Below, one piece after another: positions 25,372 to 35,700 of a stretch of 64,000 bases of DNA; the first letter of the stretch is position 1; each line of letters opens with the position of its first letter. Origin of the DNA: Mycolicibacter heraklionensis (GTDB lineage Bacteria > Actinomycetota > Actinomycetes > Mycobacteriales > Mycobacteriaceae). Made by a program: the position numbers and the translations under genes. The DNA lies in the NCBI GenBank assembly GCA_001673575.1, contig LZME01000135.1, positions 1 to 64,000 of the forward strand. Direction: 5' to 3'. The notes below the pieces were generated by a model. It was not told the DNA's origin, did not search any database, and saw only the letters and a list, made by a program, of their open reading frames with translations.

Positions 25372-28300
25372 TCAGGACGGACTGAGTTCAGCCGTTTTGA
25401 CCATCTCCCATTCCTCGTCGGCGATCAGGTTTCGCCAGTCGACCGGCAGGGAGTCCAGCGCGTCCTCAATGCAGAACCACACCGATTCCAGCGGCGAGGC
25501 GCCCGGCGCTGCGGCGGTGATCCGGCTCTCCACGTCATAGTTCGGGGCGTGCGGTGCATCGCTGAACGGTGCGAGCGCGTTGATCGCGTCCATGACGTAA
25601 CGCCGCAACTCGGCGTATGGCCGACCACGCAGCTCCTCGGGCAGGATGGGCCTGCCGAAGATGTAGTCCTGGGCGGCATGGCCGTAGGGCACTTCGAGCT
25701 TGTGCGGCAACGGCTCCTCGGGCAACCCGCCCGCGAAGTACACGGGCACGATCGGCATCGACATCTCGATCGCCATGTCCAGCAGTGTCGATGTCAGTCT
25801 CTCGACCCGCTGGCCCGAACTCACGCTGCGTGTCCCGTCGGCGTGCACCATCACCGACACTCCGGAGGCTGCACTCTCCCGCTTGAGCTCGTCGACCAAC
25901 CCGAAGAACTCTTGCGGCTGCTGCTGGTCGAAATAGCGGAGATGGCCCAGCTCCTTGCCTGCGGCCGCGTCGATCATCCGCAACAGGTTGCCGACCCAGC
26001 CGGTTTCGTGTTTGGCGTGGCCGATGGTGACGACTTTCGTGCCGGTCAGCCACGATCCGATCGTGGTGCCCAACAGCGATTCGACCTGCACCTGGTGATT
26101 GGCCAGCAGCAACACCGGCCGACCGTGCACGGCCGCCATCGCGGCCGGATCGGTGACCACAACGTGGCGTACGTAGCGCGACAGCACTGCCCCCAGGGCC
26201 AGCTCGCCGAACCAGCCGTCCGGCATCCCCGCGCTCTCGGTCCACCAGGCTCGGACCGGCTCCCAGTCCGTGACCGCTGACGCGCTCGCCCGGCACGCTC
26301 CCGGCCCGAGCTTCTCGACGTCGACACTGATGCGCTCCAGCGGCAGCGCGGGGCAGCTCACCTGACCGCCGATGATCTGAACCCGGTCGGGGTGGATCGC
26401 GTTGTGGACTGCGTCCGCGACCGCTTCCTTGGTGACGATGTCGACCATCAGCGAATCGCCTTGACTGTCGGTGCCGTACACGGCCTGCAACGTGCCCTTG
26501 AACCAGTCGAGGGTCGCCATCCGGGCAGTGTCGAGCTCGAGGACGCCGCGGCCGAGTCGCTCGCTCAGCGACAGTCCCGGGACCGCCTGCCGGTCGCCCA
26601 TGAAAGCGCGTCGTTCAGGGCCGCCGACTTCGGCCAGTGGCCCCTTGCTCAGCAGAAATTCGGCCATCCGGATACGCGCCCAGGGTTTTCCGGCGACGCT
26701 GAGCCACAGGTCGAAGGTCGGCATGCGGCCTTCGTCGTCGTCGAAGCCCACGAATCGGGCTTCGACATCCACGGTTCCCGCCACGGGGGTGTCGGAGTAG
26801 AACCGGGCCGAGAGGATGCGGCGAGGGAACCCGACGTCGGGGTCGCTCGCGTCGGCATACGACGCGGGGTCGGCGGTGTCGGTGGTCCACACACTCATCG
26901 CGGTGTGCGGTACGACGTGCAACGCGCCGTCCAACAGCCCGGGCTGCAGTTCGCCGACCGGAACTGCACAACGGTCGATCGCCAGGGTTCCGGTTGAGCC
27001 GTTGCGGCCGATACGGGCGCCATCGGTCAGGGTCGCGAATGCCGGACCGTGGAACACCGTTCCGTCATAGGGGTCGGCGTAGGGCACCGCACCTTCCAGC
27101 GGGGCCGGCGGCTCTGGTTCACCGCTGTAGTGCGCGGCGGTGACGACAACGGCGTGCGCGTGAATCTCCCAGCGCGACAACTCGGCTCGCGGCGCATCGC
27201 GCCAGACCTCGAGGCGGCCCTGGAAGCGCCCGGTCTCCTGCGTCTGCTCCAGCACGACCCGCAACCGCTTCGGCGAGTCGACCACGACCCACCGAACCAT
27301 CTGGACATCGGTGATCTCGACGACCTTCGCTCCGCCGGAGGCCCGGGCCGCGGCCTGCGCGAACAGATCCATGACCGACATCATCGGCAGCGACGGGATC
27401 ACGTACGTCGGGCAATGATCGACGATCCAGGAATCGTTGATCGGATCGAGCGCGACCTCCATCGTGGTGGTCGCGGACGCCGTGTTCTGTACCGCGGCAG
27501 CGGTATCCGCGGGTGCGGCCGACGCCGTGGGGGGTGCGACTGCGGCGGGCACGGAAGTCGATGTTGATGTAGTGATGGCGCCGGCATCGGCCGGGGACCG
27601 CCGTTCCGCCGTGCCGGCGACGATGCGCATGCCCAGGTTGCTCGCGCTGTAGATGCGCTTGTTGTCCACCCACAACGATGCCTCGGCCACCGCGAGGATG
27701 CCGGCGTCCTCACGGACGATCCGGGTGATCTCGACCTGTGCGGCGATCTGCTTGTTGGTGGGAATGATCTGGCCGCGATACCGCCAGGTCATGGCGTCGT
27801 GCAGGGCAGCCGGTTCGAAGCGGGCCGCCGGGCCGGCCTCCTTACCGAGTCCGAGGTCGAGCATCCCGAATTGCAGGAGCTGCAACAGCATTTCGATGCC
27901 CAGGGACCCCGGCTGGACCGGGTCGCCGAAGAAGTGCGCCTTGAAGTACCACTCGCCGGGGTTGACGTCCTTGACGCCGCGCCACTGGCCCAGTCCGGCG
28001 GCGCCGCCGGTGGGCCAGCGTCCGGTGACCCGGTCGACCATCAGCAGCATCGGGTCCGCCAACCGCGCTCCCGCGCCGAAGAACTCGGCGGGCTGCGTGG
28101 TCAGATCGACCAGCGGAGCCTCGCAGGGCTGCGCGAGCGAGGCCCGTTGTTCGTCGCTGACCGGCAGACCCACTTGGTTTTGCAGCGCTTCGCGTTTGAA
28201 GTAGCCGAACACGGTGTCGAAGGTGTAGACCGGTCCGTCGTCGGCGACGATCTCCCCGTCGAAGCCGACGATGATGGTTCCCGCGGCCTTGGCGAGGCTC

Positions 28301-31300
28301 TTGAGCTTCACCTTGATTCGCAGTGTTCCGGTCGCCGGGGTCACCTCACGGTGTTGAGTTCCCGTCCCGTCCAAGTTGCGGAAGAACAGGTCCGCCTCAC
28401 CGTCCAGCGGACAGCCGACGTAGCTGGCCAGCCAGCCGCAAGGCTGCAGCGCGACCTCCATCAGCACAGCGTTGGGCATCGTCTCGTGGCCGTTGGCCGC
28501 GCCGTTCTCGGCGAAGTACCAGGCGTCGGCCGGGACGTCGTACTCCACGACGACTTCAGCGCCGGCCTTCATCACGCCGGTCTCACCGACCAGCTCGGTG
28601 ACCCGGGACATGAAGTGATACGGCGGCCCGGGCAGCCTTGCCGCCTTGCGGGGCGAATCGAACTTCTCGAACAGCGGCCCAAAGGCCATGGACGGCTTGG
28701 CGATCGCACTGGCGAGCATCGCCTGGTAGTCGTAACGGAATCCGTTGACCTCGGCGACTTGCTTGGGCTCGACGTAGCCTTCGAGTTCTTTGGCGCCGGA
28801 GTCCATCGGCCATCCCGGTGACAGCTTCAGCCCCATCCGCTCGCAGTGGAAGGCGGGCAGTCCGTCGACGGTGCACAGCAGGTCGGCGAAGAGCGTCGGC
28901 TCGGGTCCGGCGATCACCTCGCGAACGAACACTTCGTAGACCACCTCACGCGACTGCGGCGTGACCTGACCCCGGCAGCGCAGCTTGTAGGTTTCGAAGG
29001 GAACCGGTTCGAAGCGCCAGCCGTCGCAGTCGAGCGTCATGCCCAGGGCGGTCATATAGATCGCCATGGTCTGCATAGTGGCCTCGTACATCAGGGTGCC
29101 CGGCATGCAGGGGTCGTTCTTGAAATGGCCGGCGAAGAAGCAGTTCTCCGGCGTGACGGGCGCGACGGCCCGCAGGTACCCGCGGCCCCACGGCCCACCG
29201 GTGAAGTCCAGATCGGTCACTTCGTCGACGAAGAGCATGTCGCCGGCGTGGATGCTGGGGGTGCGGGTGTGGCTGCCGGCGCGCTCGAAGCCCTCCCCGA
29301 ACGTACGCCAGATCTCGCCGGCGGCCATCGCCTCCAGATCGGTGCGCTGCAGAGAGGTGCGTGACGTCTGGGCAGGCGTCTGCTCCATCGGTCCGCTGAC
29401 GGTCTGTTCCTCAGGGCGCCACAAGATCCCGCCGGATGCCGCCAACTCCTCGTCGGTGAAGAAACCGGCTTGACCGTTACGCATCGACATCCGCTCGACA
29501 CCGTCGATCGTGCAGTCGTAGTGAAAGAAGAACAGCCGCACATCGCCTTGCCTGGCGTGGCCGTCCACATGGATGTCGAAGCGCAGGGTGTCGCCGATCT
29601 CCGGCAGACCACCGAGGTAGGTGACCTCGCAGCCGAGCAACCGGTAGACCCGCTCGCTCTTGTTGAGCAGATCCGCGCCCATCCAGGAGATGAGCATCAG
29701 GTCGGCCTGCCCGCTTTCGATCATGATGCCGGCGGGCATCCGATCCTGCTGGAGCCACCAGGAGTCGGCGGTGACATCGGTTTCGGTCCACAACGTTCCG
29801 GTGCCGTGCCGGGCCGGCTCGGCGTCGATACCCAGCAACCGATCCGCCAGCAGCAGTGGCGGTTCGGGCATCCGGACCTGTCGCGGATACTGGTCCTGCT
29901 CGGCGAAAGCCGGGCCGAAGATCTCGGAGATGTTCCCCGAGGAGTGCACGCGCAGCCCATCCTTGTCGAGCTTGAGGCCCACCGGCTCGCGCTTGACCGT
30001 CGGGACCGGGACCACCTTGTCGGCCGGCTTGACTGGCTGGATCGCCCGGCTTGCACCCGCGGGCATAGCGGCGGCGGGCATGGCGACGGCGGGTTCCGCG
30101 GTGGCTGCGGCCTGCGGCTCCGGTCGCGACGGCGTTGCCGCGGCTACACCCAACGGCAGCCGGGCCAGCGACTCCGCGACCGTTGCCAGAGCCGGAGGCA
30201 TCGGGAGTTGTGTTGGCATGAATTGCTCCAGTTGATGAGGGGGGTTCGTTCCTGGGGCCGTCCCGCGCGGTGGCAGATGGACCGCGGGCAGGTGCGCGGG
30301 GAAGTTGAGCCGGATGGGTTTCGCGGCGGCGTTGGCCGCTGCCGGCGCCGTTAAGGACGCGGCCTGGAGCCCGGTCGCCGACGACACCAGCGTCACGTGT
30401 TGACGCTGGCCGGCCATTCCGGTGAGTTCCACGGCGACGCGCCGTTGCCCGGACGTCCAGGACTCGCCGTCGGGCCACACTCCGAGCGCTCCGTAGAGCA
30501 CACCGGCCGCCACATGCAGCAGTCCCGACGCGGCGTGCGCATGACCCAACAGGGCCGAAAGGTTCACCGCACCTGGAACGGTGCCCAGGTGCAGACATTC
30601 GGCGTCCACCGGCTGATCGGGCAGCAGCGTCGCGTACACCGGGTTACCGTCACGGCGCGCATCGGCGGCACGCTTCAGCACGAGCACGACGGCGGCGTCC
30701 GCGGGTATCTGCTCGTCGGCGTGCAGTAATGCCCGCGCCGCTGCCTGATGCACGGGTTCGCAGCTGAGGTCCACCGCCCCGACCACTGCCGCGTCGATCT
30801 CTCCGCGCCGCAAGGCCCGCGCGGCCAGCTCGAGGGCGGTGGTGCCCGAGAGTTGTTCCCGCGAAACCGTGAAACTAGGTCCCCGTAAATCGAATTGGCT
30901 ATTGAGGCGGTTCGCCACGATGTTGGGCATGGCTCCCACCACGCCCGCGGCGGTCCACCCCGCAACGACGTCGTCGCGAGCCGCGGCGAGCTGGTCGGGC
31001 TCGTCGAATTCGTCTGCCAGCCGCCAGCGCTGCCCGAATCGGGCGACTTCGGCGTCGCAGCCCATTCCGACAACGACGCTGGTGGTCTCCGGCGGCAAAC
31101 TCTTGATCAGCTCGCCGATGCCCAGGGCCGCACCGAGCAACGCCAGTTGTTGGGGTTGGGTCTGTTTGAGGTCGGCAGGCGGAAAGCGGGTTTGGGTCAG
31201 GTCCAGGCTGACCTCATCCATGCGTGCGCCACGGGCTCCGTCGGCCATGCCGGTGGGGATCGGCTGGCACGTCTTCAAATGCTCGGCGACGGAGGCGGTT

Positions 31301-32706
31301 TCGTGTCCGTCGCCGAGCAGAAGGTTCAGTCCGACGATCGCGATCTCCTGCTCGGCCCGGGGTGCGGTGACCGGTGGAGCCGGCGATGGCCCTTGTCCGT
31401 CGACCCATTCTTCGAGCAGCAGATGCGCGTTGTTGCCGCCGAAGCCGAAGTTGTTGACCGCGGCCCGACGCGGGCCGTCGCTGTCCCACGGCTCAGCCTC
31501 GGTGAGCAGCCGGAACGGCGAGTCGGAGATGAAGGGCAGCGGATCCTCGGCGTGCAACGTCGGCGGACGAACCCCGGCGCGCATCGCTGCGAGGACTTTG
31601 ATGGCCCCCGCTGCGCCGGATGCGGTGATCGAGTGCCCCAGATTGGATTTCAGTGACCCGATGGGCACGTCGGTCATGCCGGCGAAGATCCGCGCCATGC
31701 TCATCAGTTCGGTCAGGTCGCCGCGCGATGTTCCCGTGGCGTGGCACTCGATGAGGGAGATGTCGCGCGGCTCGAGTCCGGCCATCTCGTAGGCCAGCCG
31801 CATCGCGCGTTCTTGGCCGTCCTGGGAAGGCACCAGGAATCCATGTCCCCGACCGTCGTTGCTCAGGCCGACGCCCCGGATGACGCCCAGGATGGTGTCG
31901 TCGTCGGCTATCGCATCGTCCAGGCGCCGCAACACCAGGATGGCCGCGCCCTCAGCGGGCACCAGCCCATCGGCGCCGTTGTTGAACGGTCGCGACCGCC
32001 CCGTTCGGCTCAGGGCCTGCAAGGCGGTGAAGCCGATGTGCAGCAGCAGATCACTGGCGCCGTTGATGCCGCCGGCGAACATGACGTCGGCGGTGCGGTC
32101 GTGCAACCGGTCGCAGGCCAGCTTGATGGCATACAGCGACGAAGCACAGGCGGCGTCGAGCGCCGCGGCGCCGCCGGTCAGACCCAGGGCCTGCGCGATG
32201 AGATGCGCCGGCAGCCCGGACATGAAGCGGTTGCGCCAGTCCACCCCGGATTCGAGGCTGGATTCTTTTCCCCGCCAGACCGTTTCGGCGAGATCCGTCA
32301 TCTTCTTTGTCGGGTAGCTCAGGTTGCCCAGGACGATCCCAGCGGAACCCGGGACCCCACCTGCCCGCCATCCCGCGCTGTCCAGGGCTTGTCTGGCCGC
32401 CTCGATTCCCCACCGGTAGAGCGGGTCGAGTCCGGCGAGGTCGTCAGCGTCGATGAACAGTCTGCGGGGGTCGAATACGTCGTCGAAGCCGCGGACGTAG
32501 CCGCCGCGGTCCGACCAGGTGTGGTCGAGTTCGGGTACGTCCGCCGGGGCACACAGGACGCGTGCCGGCGATACGCCCCAGTAATCCGGGCCGGGTGAGC
32601 CCAGTGCGTCGCGGCCGTCGTGCACCGTTGTCCAGAGCTCGCCCGCGTTCAGTCCCCCGGGCAGGACACAGCCCTGCCCGACGATCGCGATGGGATCAAA
32701 CTTCAC
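25372..32706 (-). CDS. PfaC-like multidomain lipid/polyketide synthase: KS-CLF-hotdog dehydratases-acyltransferase
   Basis: A 2444-residue iterative synthase subunit. In order: a ketosynthase with active Cys187 (DAACASSLYA), CHATGT and GHSITASGAAG; a chain-length-factor domain in which the active Cys is replaced by Gln618 (TVSREQLSGTTALELA); a Pro/Ala linker; four hotdog segments, two with FabA-type motifs, HFKNDPCMPG (His1194) and HFFGDPVQPG (His1591); a degenerate PKS-type dehydratase (DHCPTYVIPSLP); and a C-terminal lysophosphatidate acyltransferase-like domain with NHQVQVE (His2204, Glu2209 instead of the usual Asp), HADGTRS and MPIVPVYF. KS-CLF-DH with a terminal acyltransferase matches the third subunit of Pfa synthases. 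GTG 32706 follows the upstream synthase gene by 21 bp. Confidence 0.9.
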   Translation of the reverse strand: MKFDPIAIVGQGCVLPGGLNAGELWTTVHDGRDALGSPGPDYWGVSPARVLCAPADVPELDHTWSDRGGYVRGFDDVFDPRRLFIDADDLAGLDPLYRWGIEAARQALDSAGWRAGGVPGSAGIVLGNLSYPTKKMTDLAETVWRGKESSLESGVDWRNRFMSGLPAHLIAQALGLTGGAAALDAACASSLYAIKLACDRLHDRTADVMFAGGINGASDLLLHIGFTALQALSRTGRSRPFNNGADGLVPAEGAAILVLRRLDDAIADDDTILGVIRGVGLSNDGRGHGFLVPSQDGQERAMRLAYEMAGLEPRDISLIECHATGTSRGDLTELMSMARIFAGMTDVPIGSLKSNLGHSITASGAAGAIKVLAAMRAGVRPPTLHAEDPLPFISDSPFRLLTEAEPWDSDGPRRAAVNNFGFGGNNAHLLLEEWVDGQGPSPAPPVTAPRAEQEIAIVGLNLLLGDGHETASVAEHLKTCQPIPTGMADGARGARMDEVSLDLTQTRFPPADLKQTQPQQLALLGAALGIGELIKSLPPETTSVVVGMGCDAEVARFGQRWRLADEFDEPDQLAAARDDVVAGWTAAGVVGAMPNIVANRLNSQFDLRGPSFTVSREQLSGTTALELAARALRRGEIDAAVVGAVDLSCEPVHQAAARALLHADEQIPADAAVVLVLKRAADARRDGNPVYATLLPDQPVDAECLHLGTVPGAVNLSALLGHAHAASGLLHVAAGVLYGALGVWPDGESWTSGQRRVAVELTGMAGQRQHVTLVSSATGLQAASLTAPAAANAAAKPIRLNFPAHLPAVHLPPRGTAPGTNPPHQLEQFMPTQLPMPPALATVAESLARLPLGVAAATPSRPEPQAAATAEPAVAMPAAAMPAGASRAIQPVKPADKVVPVPTVKREPVGLKLDKDGLRVHSSGNISEIFGPAFAEQDQYPRQVRMPEPPLLLADRLLGIDAEPARHGTGTLWTETDVTADSWWLQQDRMPAGIMIESGQADLMLISWMGADLLNKSERVYRLLGCEVTYLGGLPEIGDTLRFDIHVDGHARQGDVRLFFFHYDCTIDGVERMSMRNGQAGFFTDEELAASGGILWRPEEQTVSGPMEQTPAQTSRTSLQRTDLEAMAAGEIWRTFGEGFERAGSHTRTPSIHAGDMLFVDEVTDLDFTGGPWGRGYLRAVAPVTPENCFFAGHFKNDPCMPGTLMYEATMQTMAIYMTALGMTLDCDGWRFEPVPFETYKLRCRGQVTPQSREVVYEVFVREVIAGPEPTLFADLLCTVDGLPAFHCERMGLKLSPGWPMDSGAKELEGYVEPKQVAEVNGFRYDYQAMLASAIAKPSMAFGPLFEKFDSPRKAARLPGPPYHFMSRVTELVGETGVMKAGAEVVVEYDVPADAWYFAENGAANGHETMPNAVLMEVALQPCGWLASYVGCPLDGEADLFFRNLDGTGTQHREVTPATGTLRIKVKLKSLAKAAGTIIVGFDGEIVADDGPVYTFDTVFGYFKREALQNQVGLPVSDEQRASLAQPCEAPLVDLTTQPAEFFGAGARLADPMLLMVDRVTGRWPTGGAAGLGQWRGVKDVNPGEWYFKAHFFGDPVQPGSLGIEMLLQLLQFGMLDLGLGKEAGPAARFEPAALHDAMTWRYRGQIIPTNKQIAAQVEITRIVREDAGILAVAEASLWVDNKRIYSASNLGMRIVAGTAERRSPADAGAITTSTSTSVPAAVAPPTASAAPADTAAAVQNTASATTTMEVALDPINDSWIVDHCPTYVIPSLPMMSVMDLFAQAAARASGGAKVVEITDVQMVRWVVVDSPKRLRVVLEQTQETGRFQGRLEVWRDAPRAELSRWEIHAHAVVVTAAHYSGEPEPPAPLEGAVPYADPYDGTVFHGPAFATLTDGARIGRNGSTGTLAIDRCAVPVGELQPGLLDGALHVVPHTAMSVWTTDTADPASYADASDPDVGFPRRILSARFYSDTPVAGTVDVEARFVGFDDDEGRMPTFDLWLSVAGKPWARIRMAEFLLSKGPLAEVGGPERRAFMGDRQAVPGLSLSERLGRGVLELDTARMATLDWFKGTLQAVYGTDSQGDSLMVDIVTKEAVADAVHNAIHPDRVQIIGGQVSCPALPLERISVDVEKLGPGACRASASAVTDWEPVRAWWTESAGMPDGWFGELALGAVLSRYVRHVVVTDPAAMAAVHGRPVLLLANHQVQVESLLGTTIGSWLTGTKVVTIGHAKHETGWVGNLLRMIDAAAGKELGHLRYFDQQQPQEFFGLVDELKRESAASGVSVMVHADGTRSVSSGQRVERLTSTLLDMAIEMSMPIVPVYFAGGLPEEPLPHKLEVPYGHAAQDYIFGRPILPEELRGRPYAELRRYVMDAINALAPFSDAPHAPNYDVESRITAAAPGASPLESVWFCIEDALDSLPVDWRNLIADEEWEMVKTAELSPS

Positions 32707-32727
32707 TTCGAATCAGCCACCGTCGAG

Positions 32728-35700
32728 TCAGCCGCCGTAGGGATACAACTCGAGTCGTTTGAGACTGATCACCAGCTGGTTGTCGGCGTCGACCAGATCC
32801 AGGTCGCAGACGGCACGGCTGGTCTTGGCGTCTCCGCCGGTGAGCACGCACCGCAGGCCCGCACCCAGCGCGCCGGATCGGTAGCGCACGATCTCGCCCA
32901 CCCGCAGCGGAAGAACATTGCGGCCAAGCAGCTCATAGCTCCAGACCAATGCCGCCTGCAGGCATCCGTCGACGGCCGCCGGGTCAGTCGCCCAGCCCTC
33001 CCCCGCCCAGCCCACGGTCGTCAACCCGGACAGGTAGGCCGTCGCGGCCGTCTCGGCGCAGTCCACGCCGTCGAGCACCCGGAATGCGGCACCGTGGAAC
33101 AGCGCCCCACCGGTGTAGCAGGCGTCGCGGTCAATCCTGCGAGTGCCCGGTGCCGACACCGGGGCGCTCGGGACTACGGCCGCGCCCGAACGCATCTCGA
33201 GTTTGGCCGAGTAATAGGCGGTCGAGTCTTCGATGTCGGAGAGCGTCAACGTCAGCAGTTCGGGCCGATCGTCGACGGGCACGCACCGCACCAGCAGGGG
33301 GTTGCCGTGCTTCTCGAACTCGTAGAGCGTCACACCGCGCAGCACCTTGAGATCGAGCACCCGATCCACGTGGTGGCCGGGCCGGCATGCCTCGGCCATT
33401 CGAATGAACCATTCGAGTGCCTGCACGACGGGCAACACGACATTGCCCTGGACCCGGTGGTCAAGCAGGTAGGGCTGCTGCGTCACATGTGCGAGCACCC
33501 GCGCGCCCCGGCCCTCCGGCGGGATCGGGTGCGTGGGCAGTCCGGCCAGCACGCCGTCGCCGAGTGTCACCTCGGGACTTCCGGTGTCACCGTCCAGAAC
33601 CTCCGCAGCGAACGCACGCGCGCCGTCGGCGAGCGGTATCAAGGAGATGCCACGGGACTCGAACATCGCCTTGAGACCTGGTGTCACCATTCCGGAATCC
33701 CAAGGGCCCCAACCCAGCGCCCGCACCAGGCAGGACGGCCCGCGGCGCGCCTGCTCCGCCAGGGCCACCTTGTTGAGGATTTCATTGGCCATGGCGTAGT
33801 CGCTTTGCCCGACGTTTCCGCTGCGCGCGGCCACCGACGAGAACAGGCAGATCACCTTGAGCGCGTCGTTGGCCGTGGCGTCCAGCAGCGCGCACGCGCC
33901 GCCGACCTTGGTCTCGAAGACCCGGTCGAACCCGTCGAGGGTCTTCTTGTGCAGCGGCGCATCGGCCAGCACGCCGGCGCCGTGCACCAGGCCGGTGATG
34001 GGGCCGAACTCGTTTCGCACGCTGTCCAGCAACGCACCCAGCTGCGCGGTGTCGCGGACGTCGGCGGCAGCGTAGCGGACGCGGGAGCCGGCCGCGGTCA
34101 GCGCGGCCAGGGTGGCCCGCACCTCGCGGTCGGCCAGGATCCGCTGCGCCTGCTGCTCCAGCTGCTTCGGCGTGACCTTGAGGCCTTGCGCCGCAGCGCT
34201 GGCGAGCAGCGCCCGCTTGAGCTCCGCATCGGTGGTAAGGCCCTGGACTTCCGGGGGTTCGTCGGCGAGTTCGGTGCGCCCGATCAACACGAACGCCGCC
34301 TTGGTCTGCTGTGCCAGGGCGATCACCGAACCGGCGGTCACACCGCGGGCACCACCGGAGACCACGATGACGTCTTGCGGACCGATGCGGTGCGTGCGGG
34401 TGCTCACCTGCTGTGCGCCCGCGACGACGGTGGTTCGCCCGTGTGAACTACCCAGGCCCACTTCGAGTTCCACCCCGCCCGCCAGTACTTCGTGGGCGAT
34501 CTGCTCGGCGACGACTTGCGGGGAACGGTGGCCGACGGCGACGTCTATTGCCTTGACCTGTGCGCTGGCCCATTCCTGGGCAGCCGTCTTGGCCAGCGCA
34601 CCGATTCCCCCCGACCAGGCCCGCAGGCCGGGATCGGTGAGCAGACCGAACGTGCCACCGGTGTCTTGAACGGTGACGAAGACGCCGCCATGTTCCGCGA
34701 ACTGCGCGGCGACGCGCTGTGCGTCGGCGAACAGCACCCGGTTGACAGCAAGCGCCTCGTCACGAGTGGCGATTGGCCGCAGTCCACCGAGGTGAATGAC
34801 CGCCTCGGCGTCGGGACTGGGTTGTGCCACGACCGCCGCGCGAATGCCGTGGGTGCGCAGCGCTGCGGCCAGGGCCTCGGCCGTCTGGATCAGCCCGTCC
34901 TGTGCTGCCTCGGCCGTCACGATCTCGACGGTTCTGGCGGCATACAGGCCGGGCATGCCCATTCCGCTCACCGGAGCGGCGGTGGCGCGTACCGCGTAGC
35001 GCGCCACCTCCGCTCCGGTTAACTCAAAAGGGGCGCGATCACCTGCCGATAATCCGTTGGGAGCCACCAGATCCGGTGGTGATGAACCCATCAGTGATTG
35101 CAGGTAGTCAACGATCTCCTGCAACGTCACCAACGCCGCCATCGTCGCCGTCTCCACCTCAGGCAACGACGGAACCCGATCCTGCACCGCCGACAAAATC
35201 TCAACCCGCTTGATCGAGTCGATCCCCAGATCCGCCTCAAGCGCCATCGACAGATCCAGCATCTCCACCGGATAACCAGTCTTGTCAGCAACCACCGCCA
35301 ACATGTCCCCGACCAGATCCACACCCGCCGCCGCCGGCGCAACAGCCACCGCAACAACCGGAGCGGCCGGCGCGACAACCGGCGCAGGCGCCGCCGCAAC
35401 AGGGGCCGCAGCAGGCGCAGCCGCCGGACCCATCAACGACTGCAGGTAGTCAACGATCTCCTGCAACGTCACCAACGCCGCCATCGTCGCCGTCTCCACC
35501 TCAGGCAACGACGGAACCCGATCCTGCACCGCCGACAAAATCTCAACCCGCTTGATCGAGTCGATCCCCAGATCCGCCTCAAGCGCCATCGACAGATCCA
35601 GCATCTCCACCGGATAACCAGTCTTGTCAGCAACCACCGCCAGCATGTCCCCGACCAGATCCACACCCGCGGCCGCCGGCGCAACAGCCACCGGAGCAAC

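Noticed and set aside
32620..34446. 608-codon plus-strand open frame
   Set aside because: Antisense to the KR-DH end of the PfaA-like gene, with no recognisable domain.
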